From: Symsagittifera roscoffensis
Lineage: Eukaryota; Xenacoelomorpha; Acoela; Convolutidae
Assembly: GCF_963678635.1 (NCBI RefSeq)
Contig: NC_087063.1
Span: 59,218,759 to 59,282,758 of the forward strand
Direction: 5' to 3'
DNA length: 64,000 nucleotides
Numbering within the stretch: position 1 is the first letter of the stretch; each line of letters opens with the position of its first letter. Both the position numbers and the translations under genes were made by a program. The notes beneath the pieces were generated by a model, which ran no database searches, was not told the DNA's origin, and worked only from the letters and a program-made list of their open reading frames with translations. This document shows positions 54,297 through 64,000 of the stretch, in pieces.

Positions 54297-56500
54297 CAAA
54301 CTGCCGCAAAAAACTCTTCCTAGCGAAGAAGAAGCGAGAAGAGTTGGAAAAACAACATGAAGCAATCTTAAGACTGAAACAACAGGAAGCCATCATCAAA
54401 GAGCAATAGCATCTGATTGAGATGGAACGAAAACAACCAGAAATTAAATTTGAAATTGACCGTAAAGAGCAAGAAAATCGTTTACGAATGGAAAAAGTTG
54501 ACTTGAAAAGGATCGATTCAGCAAAGAAAATTGTGTTAAAGTAGCTGAAGCAAAAATCGTTGAAACTGAATACCTTGAAGAGTCTGAAAAAGATCAGCAT
54601 CTCGAGCTGGCATCTTCGGTTGATCGTCGTTCTGACAGGGTAAACGATTGGGTTGAACACGCATTAGAAAACCAGAAAGGACACGAGGTAGCTCAGTTTT
54701 CTTTGAAGTTTGCAACCTGTATAAGTACATAAAGTGGTTCTCCTCAACACAGAAATGTGTCCACAGCGGGAGCTTCACCTCGGCCATCGTTGCCGAATCA
54801 GACTCTTGAATGTGATCAACAATGTTATCCTTATCAACCAACCGTCTCCTTAAGCGATGGCAATGGAATCCAGCACGCTGTATCTACTAATCCTGAGCAC
54901 GAAACGCAGTCATTGCCTATTTCAAATAACGCTGCATTTTGCAAAAACAATAAATCGTCATTTTTTAATCCAGCTTTAACATCAGCTACCAATACTCCGG
55001 TATGCTGTTACTTCTTTGTACCCCATCCTTCGTCTTCCATTCAACATATCCCCATCAACAACTATAATAACGATTCTCGAGTTGTTGGAAACTTGCCTGC
55101 CATTTTCAATCAATACTCCGGATACACCCCCATGCCATTTTGTCACAAACACCTGCAAATTTAATCAGCAGAAATCAAAACTTGCTATCACATAAAGCAA
55201 CCCTGCGTCAGTGAACAATCCGTTTAGCGGACAGTCTGCCGTTATCAGTCAGCCCAATGGCCACTAATGTCCCAGTGGACACCCGCAGTCGCCCAATGTA
55301 TTACTGGGGCAACAAGTGATGGTAACACGAACCCATCAGTTGGTATTCTTTCATCCGTAACGCCAATATCTCAGCATTAATTCTCGCACATATCAAGTGG
55401 TGGTACCGTTTGTTATGGGTTTCCCAATCACGGCGCATCAGCTGAAAACACTTACATATATCAGCAGCAACCTTTTTCAGCTTATCCTATCAACACATTG
55501 CCGTCGTTGCAACCAGCTCCCCAACCGCAAGCCGTGACACTGAATGACTTAGTCAAGGCTCTGTCAGTCTCAAAGAAGGATCCCCTTCCAGAATGGAAGC
55601 TGGCCCAGTATGATGGCAACCCGCTCCAATGGCACGAATGGTGTGGCCAATGTTGCAGTACTGTAGACGCAGCGTCCTTAGGCGATTATGTGAAGTTAAC
55701 TTGTTTAAAAACACTAGTCACTGGAAAAGCTAAGTCAGCCATAGCAGAGTTCACATACAGTGGAAGAATGTATAAAGATGCTCTGAAAACTCTAGAAGGA
55801 AAGTTTGGCCAGCCACAAAACGTAACTACGGCCCACCTTGATAAGTTGTCCAGTTTCGCGCAACTTCGAATACACAACTCTGAGAACATCATCAGCTTCT
55901 CGATGACCATTTCAAGTCTAGCGGCTGCCTTTAGGTCTCTTGACTATGAAGAAGATTTGAAAAGCGTCTCTTTGATAAATCAAGCTCTTTCGAAAATTCC
56001 ACCAAACATGAGTGAATCGTGGTCACTTTTTGCCGTGAAACGTAATTGGCCACGCCCGAACATAATTGACTTAAAGATAAAGCAGAGGCTCATGAGCAAA
56101 AGAAAAATATGCCTGGAGAGCCCAAAGTCGAAGAGCCATCCAAAACTAAAGCTGTAACGAGAGTTTTTGCCTCGACAAGTACAGTTGAGAAAAAATTTGA
56201 ATATCCTTCTTGTATCCTCTGCAAGTGGAAAGATGCCTAGTGGTAGAGCTCTGTGTTTAAGGAGAAAACCCGAACACAATGTGCGAAGTTCTCTGCGGAA
56301 AACAAAATGTTCTTCTCCTGCTTACAAGGGAACCACACATTCCGGCAATGTACCAGAGCAAAGAAATGCACCAAACCAGGTTGCACTAGCGCTCATAGTG
56401 TACTTCTCTATGGTGCTGAACGTGTTTATCCTAGTAAAAATCCCGACAAAAATGATAGCCACACAAAACCCCAACGCTGGTTAAACAAGAACTAATGCAG
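54297..56500 (+). pseudogene. BEL/Pao gag, copy 2, N-terminally deleted
   Basis: The leader joins gag directly at a Lys-rich coiled-coil part (near 54303), so the first part seen in copies 1 and 3 is missing. The DUF1759-type core is open for 219 codons (55498-56157: DPLPEWKLAQYDGNPLQWHE, YEEDLKSVSLINQALSKIP). The zinc knuckle (about 56300-56400) reads FFSCLQGNHTFRQC, with Phe in place of the first Cys. Frames are broken around both. Confidence 0.75.
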
Positions 56501-57808
56501 AGCCGGATAAAGCGAGCACAAACGCTGATAGAAAATCATTCAGCAAGAATATACCAAGCGCAAGTTCGAATCATGCAGACACTAATCCCGTTCCGTTGGA
56601 TGTAAGTTGCGCAATCTCGAACGACCAATCATCAATCATAACATCGAAAGGGTTACTGTTCATAATCAAACTCCAAGTTTCCACCGATTTCCTGAGTGCT
56701 GATTGTTTAACATTGTATGACTCAGATCTAGTCATTCCTGGATATCGGCTAAATTAGTCAAATGTCAAAACCTTTCAGGAAGAGTTTTTGATCTCACAGT
56801 AAATGGTATCAATACAACGACTGCTGTTCAAACGAAACAAGTTCAGATGAAGGTATGTTCTAACTTCGATGGGTTCGAATACATATTCGAATTAACCGCA
56901 TTTGTCAAGGATGAACTTAAAGTCGGCGCCGATACCGTCAACATCCCTGCATTACACATCAAGTATCCGTACCTTGCTCCAATCAAACCACTTGTTTATA
57001 GCTACGCCGATGTAGACTTAATAATTGGTTAAGACTCCCTCCATTCTGTTCGGCCTGAGGAGTATTTCAAGAGTGAGGCCGATCCAAGCACTTCGCCCGT
57101 CGCGGTTCGTCTTCCAGTAGGCTGGGTCTTGAGCGGCCCAATGCCGACATCTACTGGTTTCCTTTCCACTTGTTTCAAGTGCAATACGAATGATATCGAA
57201 CAAGCTTGTCAAATCAAACGCTGGTATGAAATAGAGTCATACGGATCCTACGAACAGGTCGACTCCCGTCCAGCCGAGGACAAAAGTGTGGCTAAAATAC
57301 TTGAATCCTCCACCTCCATGATGGATCAAGATACGCTGTAGGTATGCTTTGAGCAGAAGAATCTATTATGTTACCAGACAATTACTATTCCTCTTTGGTT
57401 GAGTTGAAATTTTTGGAAAAACCTTTAGCGAAAGATCCTCACTTAAGGAATCAATACTCAAAAACTGTCGAAGATGATTTGAGTAATGGATATGTGATTC
57501 AAGTTCCTCCCCATAGTTTTTCAAACCGCAGCATGCGCGAGTGGTATCTTCCTCACTATCCCGTGGTGAACCGAAACAATTCTGGTAAAGTGAGGCTGGT
57601 CCTTAACGGATCGCCTAAATTCGACGGTACGTCATTGAACGAATCGTTGCTAGTAGGACCCGACCTACTGCAAAACATTGTGTTCGTTCTCCTCCGTTTT
57701 CGTCAACATCATTTTGCCGTATCGGCTGACATTGAAGGGATGTTCCTACAATTCGGCGTCCTTCCAGAGGACCAAACTTCTCTGCATTTTCTGTGGTGGG
57801 GGGAATAA
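56501..57808 (+). pseudogene. BEL/Pao pol remnant: protease and N-terminal RT
   Basis: Protease-like part: LTLYDSDLV (about 56712), where DS is the remnant of the D-S/T-G active site, and DVDLIIG (about 57015). Then 57129-57341, and a 146-codon open piece (57368-57808) of Pao-type RT: KDPHLRNQYSKTVEDDL, MREWYLPHYPVVNR, KVRLVLNGSPKFDG and motif A AVSADIEGMFLQFG with catalytic Asp. It stops at the next leader before motif C. Family: BEL/Pao. Confidence 0.75.
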
Positions 57809-57924
57809 TTTACAGATGTTGAAGCAAGTTTTTTAGATTTTACAGGATACGAGAGTTCGCCACATTTTGGTCCGCCGACCCGAACATTAGATAATCCGGA
57901 CGATATTCATGAACAATTTTCCCG

Positions 57925-58615
57925 GACGACCCAATTGGCCGAAAGTGACCAATTAGCCGAAATTTTTCCAAAGACGACCCAATTGGCCGAAAGTGTGCAA
58001 TTGACCGATATTTGTCAAAACACGACCTCATTGGCCGAAATTTGCAATTAGCCGATATTTGTCCAAACACGACCTAATTGGCCGAAATTGTGCAAATAGC
58101 CGAAAGATGCCCTAAAGTATCAGAATTGGCCCAAAGTGTCCAATTAGCCGAAATTTGTCCAAACACGACCCAATAGGCTGAAATTGTGCAATAGACGGAA
58201 GTGGCCCGAAACTGTCGATTTGGCCAAAAGTGTCTAATTAGCCAAAATTTGTCCAAACACGACCCCATTGGCCGAAAGTGTCCAATTAGCCGATATTTGT
58301 CCAAGCACGACCTAATTGGCCGAAATTTGCAATTAGCCGAAAGTTGCCCTAGAGTATCCGAATTGGCCAAAAGTGTCCAATTAGCCAAAATTTGTCCAAA
58401 CACGACCGAATTGGCTGAAATTGTGCAAAAGACGAAAGTGGTCCAAAACTGCCGAATTAGCCAAAAGTGTCCAATTAGCAAAAATTTGTCAGAATGTGAC
58501 GAACTGGCCAAAACGACCCAATTGGCCGAAACGACCCGATTGGCCAAAACGACCCGATTGGACGAAACGATCCGATTGGCCAAAACGACCCAGTTAGCCG
58601 AAACGTCCCAGTTAG
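57925..58615. repeat. CCAATTGG minisatellite in BEL leader 3, expanded
   Basis: Largest version, with extra compound ~48-bp units (repeated GTCCAATTAGCC with ATTTGTCCAAACACGACC) and a closing run of 18-bp units at 58503-58612. Unit number differs from copies 1 and 2, indicating independent expansion. Confidence 0.85.
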
Positions 58616-59419
58616 GAAAAGGGGAGGCCTTTTCAGGTATCCTGATTGTGGATTGTGGACATCCATTTTTTCTTAACACCCGAAGTTTTCTGTGGATTTT
58701 GGAATCTAGCGGTGAACGCCTCTACAAAACTTGTAAGACTAAAAAAAAACCAAAACTTGCTGATTTGATGCTTTAAATTCTGATACAAGGTGGCAAAATC
58801 GTAACCCCCAATTTTTCTCGATTTCAAAACCTGATCAAAAAATTTTCTGTGGGTTTAGAAAAAAACCGGCCTCATAAACCTTAATTACGTTATCTTAACA
58901 CCCTGTTTGTAAGCTCAACACCGTTTCGAAAAAAAGACCAACAATTTTTGTGAAAAAATTTGAAAATTTTTGATTTTTTTTTTTCAAAAAAACTTAAAGT
59001 TTTGCAAATTATTCAGCAAAGCGCCTAGTTTCATAGTAAATTAACTTAAGCAACTGAGTCGAGTTTTTTGCCCAAATTTCGGACAAATTTAAGCAAAAAA
59101 AACTCAAAATCTCGCTAACGCATGAGGTTACTGTGGGAACCTGAACCGTTGGGTGAGAAAGTGGAAAACAAATTTCGAAAAAAAATTCGGAAAGTATATT
59201 ATTTCAAAGAAAAACACTCCTAAGCCAGGAAAACGCAAGCGGAAAGCTAATCGAAACTGAAAAAATGCTGAGCAGCAACTAGGAGTTATATAAAGTGATT
59301 CTTTAAGTAGTGATATTGTTTAATGAGCCATAATATAATTTATTGATATATAAGTTAAGGTCTTAATTTATTTATCGCCTTTTTTCTCTCAAATTTAGCA
59401 CTTGCGCCGATGAGTAGAA

Positions 59420-62060
59420 GTGAACAAGTTTATAATTATTCAAAATGAAGAACAGACTGAGTTAAAATATCGACGATTGATGAATGGTAGAACATCACTA
59501 GAAAATGAGCTTTCCGTAGTTCACAGTCGCATAACTGAGAGTTTAGAGGGACGGATAAGGAAAACAAAAATAAACACCTTAATTGAATCTCGCAAGAGTA
59601 TTCTCGAAAAAGCTTTAGCTAATAATGATGAGCTCGTGATATTAGCCAATAAAACGGATAAACCTAGCAAATTATTAATGAGATGGCTGCATAAAGGGAT
59701 AGGATAGTTTACGTTAACGATGAAATAATTGGTAAGGCTCGCGCTCATATGGAATCTAATCGGGCTTCAGAGGTCTGCGTCAGTGAAGCTAGTCGATCAA
59801 AAGTTTCATCAAAATCGGCAAAATCCGGGTCGAGTAAGCTAAGATCAATGAAATCATTGATCCCCAGTGAGCGCCGCAAAGAACTGCTCATAGCAAAGAT
59901 GAAGCGAGAAGATTTGGAAAAAAAACATGAAGCAACCTTAAGACTGAAACAACAGGAAGCCATCATCGACGAGCAGCAGCATTTGATTGAGATGGAACGA
60001 AAAATTAAATTTGAAATTGACCGTAAGGAGCAAAAATATCGTTTACGAATGGAAAAAAGTCGACTTGAAAAGGAACGATTAAGCGAAGAAAATCGTGTTA
60101 AAATAGCTGAAGCAAAAATGGCTGAAACTGAATACCATGAGGAGTCTGAAAAAGATCAGCATCTCGAGCTGGCGTCTTCGGTTGATTGTCGTTCTGACAG
60201 GGTAAACGATTGGGTTGATCACGCATTAGAAAACTAGAAAGGACCCGAGGTAGTTCCGTCTTCTTTGAAGTTTGCAACCTGTATAAATTCAGAAAGTGGT
60301 TCGCATCAACGCAGAAACGTGTCCACAGCGGGAGCTTCACCTCGGCCATCGTTGCCGAATCAGACTCTTGAATGTGATCAACAATGTTATCCCTATCAAC
60401 TGACCGTCTCTTTCAGCGATCGCAATGGAATCCAGCACGCTGTATCCACTAACCCTGAGCACGAAACGCAGTCATTGCCTATTTCAAAAAACGCTGCACT
60501 TCGCGAAAACAATAAATCGTCGTTTTTTAATCCAGCTTTAACAGCAGCTACCAATACTCCGGTATGCTGTTACTTCTCTGTACCCCATCCTTCGTCTTCC
60601 ATTCAATATACCCCCATCAACAACTATAATAACGATTCTCGAGTTGTTGGAAACTTGCCCGCCATTTCCAACTAATACTCTGGATACACCCCCATGACAT
60701 TTTGTCCCAAATACCAGCAAGTTTTATCTACATAACTCAAAAAATGCTATCACATAACGTGTATAGCAACCCTGCGTCAATGAACAATCCGTTTAGCGGA
60801 AAGTCTGCCGTTATCAGTCGGCCCAATGTACCACTATTGTCCCAGTGGACACCCGCAGTCGCCCAATAAATCACTGGGGTAACATGTGATGGTAACACGA
60901 ACCCATCAGTTGGTCTTTTTTCATCCGTAACGCCAATATCTCAGCAACAATTCCTGTACATATCATGTGGTGGTACCGTTTATTATGGGTTTCCCAATCA
61001 CGGCCCATCAGTTGAAAACACTTACATGAATCAGCAGCAACCTTTTGCAGCTTATCCTAGCAACACATTGCCGTCGTTGCAACCAGCTCTCCAACCGCAA
61101 GCCGTGACACTGAATGACTTAGTCAGTCTCAAAGAAGGATCCCCTTCCAGAATGGAAGCTGGCCCAGTATGATTGCAACCCACTCCAATGGCACGAATGG
61201 TTTGGCCAAGTTTGCAGTACTGTAGACACAGCGTCCTAAAGCGATGATGTGAAGTTAACTTCTAAAAAAAACACTAGTCACTGGAAAAGCTTAATCAGCC
61301 ATAGTAGAGTTCGCATACAGTGGAAGAAGGTATAACGATGCTCTGAAAACTCTAGAAAGAAAGTTTGGCCAGCCACAAAACGTAATTACGGCCCACCTTG
61401 ATAAGTTTTCCAGTTTCCCGCAAATTCGAATACACAACTCTGAGATAATCATTAGCTTCTCGATGATCATTTCAAATTTAGTGGCTGTCTTTAGGTCTCT
61501 TGAGTATGAAGAAGATTTGAAAAGCGTCTCTTTGTTTAATCAAGCTCTTTCAAAAATTCCACCAAGCATGAGAGAATCGTGGTCACTTTTTGTCGTGAAA
61601 CGTAGTTGGTCACGCCCGAACCTAATTGACTTTAACAATTGGTTAAAAGACAAAGCAGAGGCTCATGAGCAAAAGAAAAATATGCCTGGAGAGCCCAAAG
61701 TCGAAGAGCCATCCAAAACTAAAGCTGTAACGAGAGTTTTTGCCTCGACAAGTACAGTTGAGAAAAAATTTGAATATCCTTCTTGTATCCTCTGCAAGTG
61801 GAAAGATGCCCAGTGGTAGAGCTCTGTGTTTAAGGAGAAAACCCGAACACAACGTGCGAACTTCTCTGCGGAAAATAAATTGTGCTTCTCCTGCTTACAA
61901 GGGAACCACGCATTCCGGCAATGTACCAGAGCAAAGAAATGCACCAAACCAGGTTGCACTAGAACCCATAGTGTACTTCTACATGGTGCTGAACGTGTTT
62001 ATCCTAGTCGAAATCCCGACAAAAATGATAGCCACACAAGACCCCAACGCTGGTCAAACA
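59420..62060 (+). pseudogene. BEL/Pao gag, copy 3, broken
   Basis: N-terminal block (59444-59707; ELKYRRLMNGRTSLE), a long coiled-coil open piece (59749-60237, 162 codons), Ser/Pro/Asn-rich linker (60265-60675), the core with frameshifts (61130-61680; a deletion near 61130 removes three codons' worth relative to copy 2), and a complete CCHC knuckle, CFSCLQGNHAFRQC (C-x2-C-x4-H-x4-C, about 61880). Of the three gags this is the only one with all knuckle ligands, but it still has many stops. Confidence 0.75.
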
Positions 62061-63865
62061 AGAACTAATGCAGAGCCGGATAAAGCGAACACAAACGCTG
62101 ATAGAAAATCATTTAGCAAGAATATACCAAACGCAAGTTCGAATCATGCAGACACTATTCCCGTTCCGTTGGATGTAAGTTGCGCAATCTCGAACGACCA
62201 ATCATCAATCATAACATCGAAAGGGTTACTGTTCATAATCAAACTCCAAGTTTCCACCGATTTCCAGAGTGCTGATTATTTAACATTGTGTGACTCAGCA
62301 TCTAGTCCTTCCTAGATATCGGCTAAATTAGTCAAATGTCTAAACCTTTCAGGAAGAGATTTGGATACCAGAGTAAATGGTATTAACACAACGACTGCTG
62401 TTGAACCGAAACAAGTTCAGATGAAGGTATGTTCTAACTTCGATGGACTCAAATACATATTCGAATTAACTGCATTTGTCAAGGATGAACTTAAGATTGG
62501 TACCGATACCGTCAATATCCCAGCATTACAGAGCAAGTATCCGTACCTTGATCCAATCAAACCAATTGTGTATAGCTACGCCGATGTAGACTTAATAATT
62601 GGCCAAGACTCCTTCCATGCTATTCGGCCTGAGGAGTTTTTCAAGAGTGAGGCCGATCCCAACACTTCGCCTGTCAAGGTTTGCCTTCCAATAAGCTGGG
62701 TCTTGAGCGGTCCAATGCCGACATATACTGGTTTCCTTTCCACTTGTTTCAAGTGCAATACGGATGATACCGAACTAGCTTGTCAATTCAAACGCTTGTA
62801 TGAAATGGAGTCATTCGGATCCTACGAACAGGTCGACTCCCGTTCAGTCGAGGACAAAAGGGTGGCTAAAATACTTGATTCCTCCACCGTCCATGCTGGA
62901 TCAAGATACGCTGTAAGAATGCGTTGGGCAGAAGAATCTATCATGTTACCAGACAATTACTGTTCCTCTTTGGTTCAGTCGAAATCGTTGAAAAAACCTT
63001 TAGCGAAAGATCCTCACCGCCCCAAAGCACGCTGCAACAGGAAAGTAAAAATATTGTAACTTGTGGGAACAATTCCTCCCATGTTCTTGCTCTGAAGTGG
63101 GACCATATCGCCGACACTTTGGTCGTAAGCCGTGGTGTCAACCGTGAACTTAAAAATTCGATAACACAGCAAACAGTGATAAGTTTCGTATCTTTCGTTT
63201 TCGACCCCATAGGTCTCGTAGCGCCCTATACCGTAAGAGCGCAATTTTTGCTGAAAGAAATCTGGCGCATTCATGGCCAACAATGGGATGATGAGCTACC
63301 CGTTGATATCAAGATTTCTTGACTGGCACTCTGGTTTGCCATGTCTAGGAAAAATGAGTATAAAGCGCAGCTAATTCTCCGCACCAGTTGATTGAGTTGA
63401 GTTACACATGTTCGGTGACAGCTCAGATGAAGTTTTTTTTGCTGTTGCTTTTCTTGGCGCCCGTGTGAAAACTTCACTCGAAACACAAGTTACCGTAGTC
63501 TTTGGAAAAGCAAGAGTCGCGCCCATGAAAGCGCTTTCCATCCCAAAGCTTGAACTGCAGGCCGCGTTACTCGCAACCCGCTTGAAGGAAGATATCCTCA
63601 AAGCTCTAACCATTCCTGTGTCAAACACGTTCATGTGGACTGACAGCACCACTGTGCTCCAGTGGTTAAACTCAGGTAGTAAGCAACCCACGTTCGTGGC
63701 AAACCGGATTGGAGAGATTCTGGAAAGTACGGACGTAGGCCAATGGTTTCACGTTGTGCAATTCTGCCAGACTGGCACAGCCCAACCTTCCGGCGAAACA
63801 CGAAAAACGATAAAAGGCCTTAACGACGAAAAAGTGCTGCGAAGGAGGGTAGAAGTATTCTAGAA
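62061..63865 (+). pseudogene. BEL/Pao pol, copy 3: protease, deleted RT, RNase H
   Basis: Protease-like region: LTLCDSASSPS (about 62280, DSAS at the usual D-S/T-G site) and a 232-codon open piece (62361-63059) with DVDLIIGQDSFHAI. After KKPLAKDPH (about 63018) the RT palm is missing and the frame resumes late in pol: HVLALKWDHIADTL, SFVFDPIGLVAPYTV, LLKEIWRIHGQQWDDELP. RNase H (63408-63800) keeps MFGDSSDE, PKLELQAALLATRL and MWTDSTTVLQWLNS, the Asp-Glu-Asp set. Past 63800 the frame drifts. The family's integrase is absent. Confidence 0.75.
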
Positions 63866-63880
63866 ATTTCAGTTTTCAAA

Positions 63881-64000
63881 ATTTCGCCAATATCTCAGCA
63901 ACAATTCCCGTACATATCATGTGGTGGTACCGTTTATTATGGGTTTCCCAATCACGGCGCATCAAATGAAAACACTTACATGAATCAGCAGCAACCTTTT
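63881..64000 (+). pseudogene. Start of a fourth BEL gag fragment
   Basis: CGCCAATATCTCAGCAACAATTCC and the following sequence match the gag linker region of copy 3 from about 60936 onward. It is cut by the window end. It shows the tandem series continues to the right. Confidence 0.7.

Larger units (their letters stand above)
52460..57808 (+). mobile_element. BEL/Pao retrotransposon, partial copy 2
   Basis: Leader from TGTTG at 52468, minisatellite, AATAAA at 54195, gag lacking its first ~130 codons, protease-like and early RT. It ends at 57808 within RT motif A-B sequence (LHFLWWGE), where the third leader begins. Confidence 0.75.
57809..63880 (+). mobile_element. BEL/Pao retrotransposon, partial copy 3
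   Basis: Leader with TGTTG at 57817 and the longest minisatellite; a leader deletion around 59190 removes part seen in copies 1 and 2. Full-length but broken gag, protease-like region, RT deleted internally near 63020, RNase H, then an abrupt junction to gag-like sequence near 63881. No integrase and no 3' LTR in the window. Confidence 0.75.

Noticed and set aside
57785-57806. GGTGGGGGGAATAA as a polypurine tract before BEL leader 3
   Set aside because: It falls inside RT coding sequence (FLWW) of copy 2 and is absent before the other two leaders, so it is coincidental.

Overview
This window is AT-rich and almost wholly repetitive eukaryotic DNA. BEL/Pao retrotransposons (known only from animals), a LIM zinc-finger exon, an intron-like segment with GT-AG ends, several AATAAA signals and CR1/Jockey-type LINEs point to an invertebrate animal. 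I cannot name the phylum from the sequence. I see no RNA gene, no CRISPR array and no bacterial operon. The only host-gene candidate is a LIM exon at about 43.5-44.0 kb.

Layout. 1-13.6 kb: two decayed copies of a large protein-primed-type family B DNA polymerase gene of the kind carried by Polinton/Maverick-like or adintovirus-like elements (226-1618, truncated; 9549-13640, nearly full length but full of stops and frameshifts). The second copy sits behind about eight 60-bp repeats carrying TGACGTCA boxes, a TATA box and an intron-like segment. Between the copies lies a 2,494-bp tandem duplication (3240-8227). Each half of it holds three 385-bp repeats rich in CCAAT boxes and a small minus-strand gene remnant ending in an AATAAA signal. 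13.6-16.2 kb: AT-rich filler with a 29-bp minisatellite. 16.2-27.0 kb: about ten monomers of a roughly 1.1-kb satellite. Each monomer is a large imperfect inverted repeat, and part of the array has a 2,195-bp dimeric higher-order period.

28.8-39.5 kb: a decayed minus-strand Ty3/Gypsy-like element (pre-RT region, RT, RNase H, integrase, then env-like sequence). It ends at a 59-bp-arm inverted repeat that abuts a 200-base run of N. 39.7-43.4 kb: a fairly young minus-strand LINE with an intact ORF1 and an ORF2 broken by three frameshifts but keeping its endonuclease and RT motifs. 43.5-44.0 kb: the LIM exon with 27-bp coding repeats. 45.0-47.4 kb: a second, badly decayed plus-strand LINE.

47.4-64.0 kb: three head-to-tail partial BEL/Pao elements, each starting with the same TGTTG leader/LTR-like block that contains an 18-bp palindromic minisatellite, and the start of a fourth gag fragment. 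A piece of the upstream LINE was duplicated together with the first leader, so the tandem structure came from segmental duplication rather than independent insertions.

No gene here looks like part of a working pathway. The interest lies in repeat architecture: nested tandem duplications, foldback satellites with higher-order structure, promoter-like minisatellites, and a polymerase remnant with an unusual N-terminal module. All domain calls are by eye; no database search was run.
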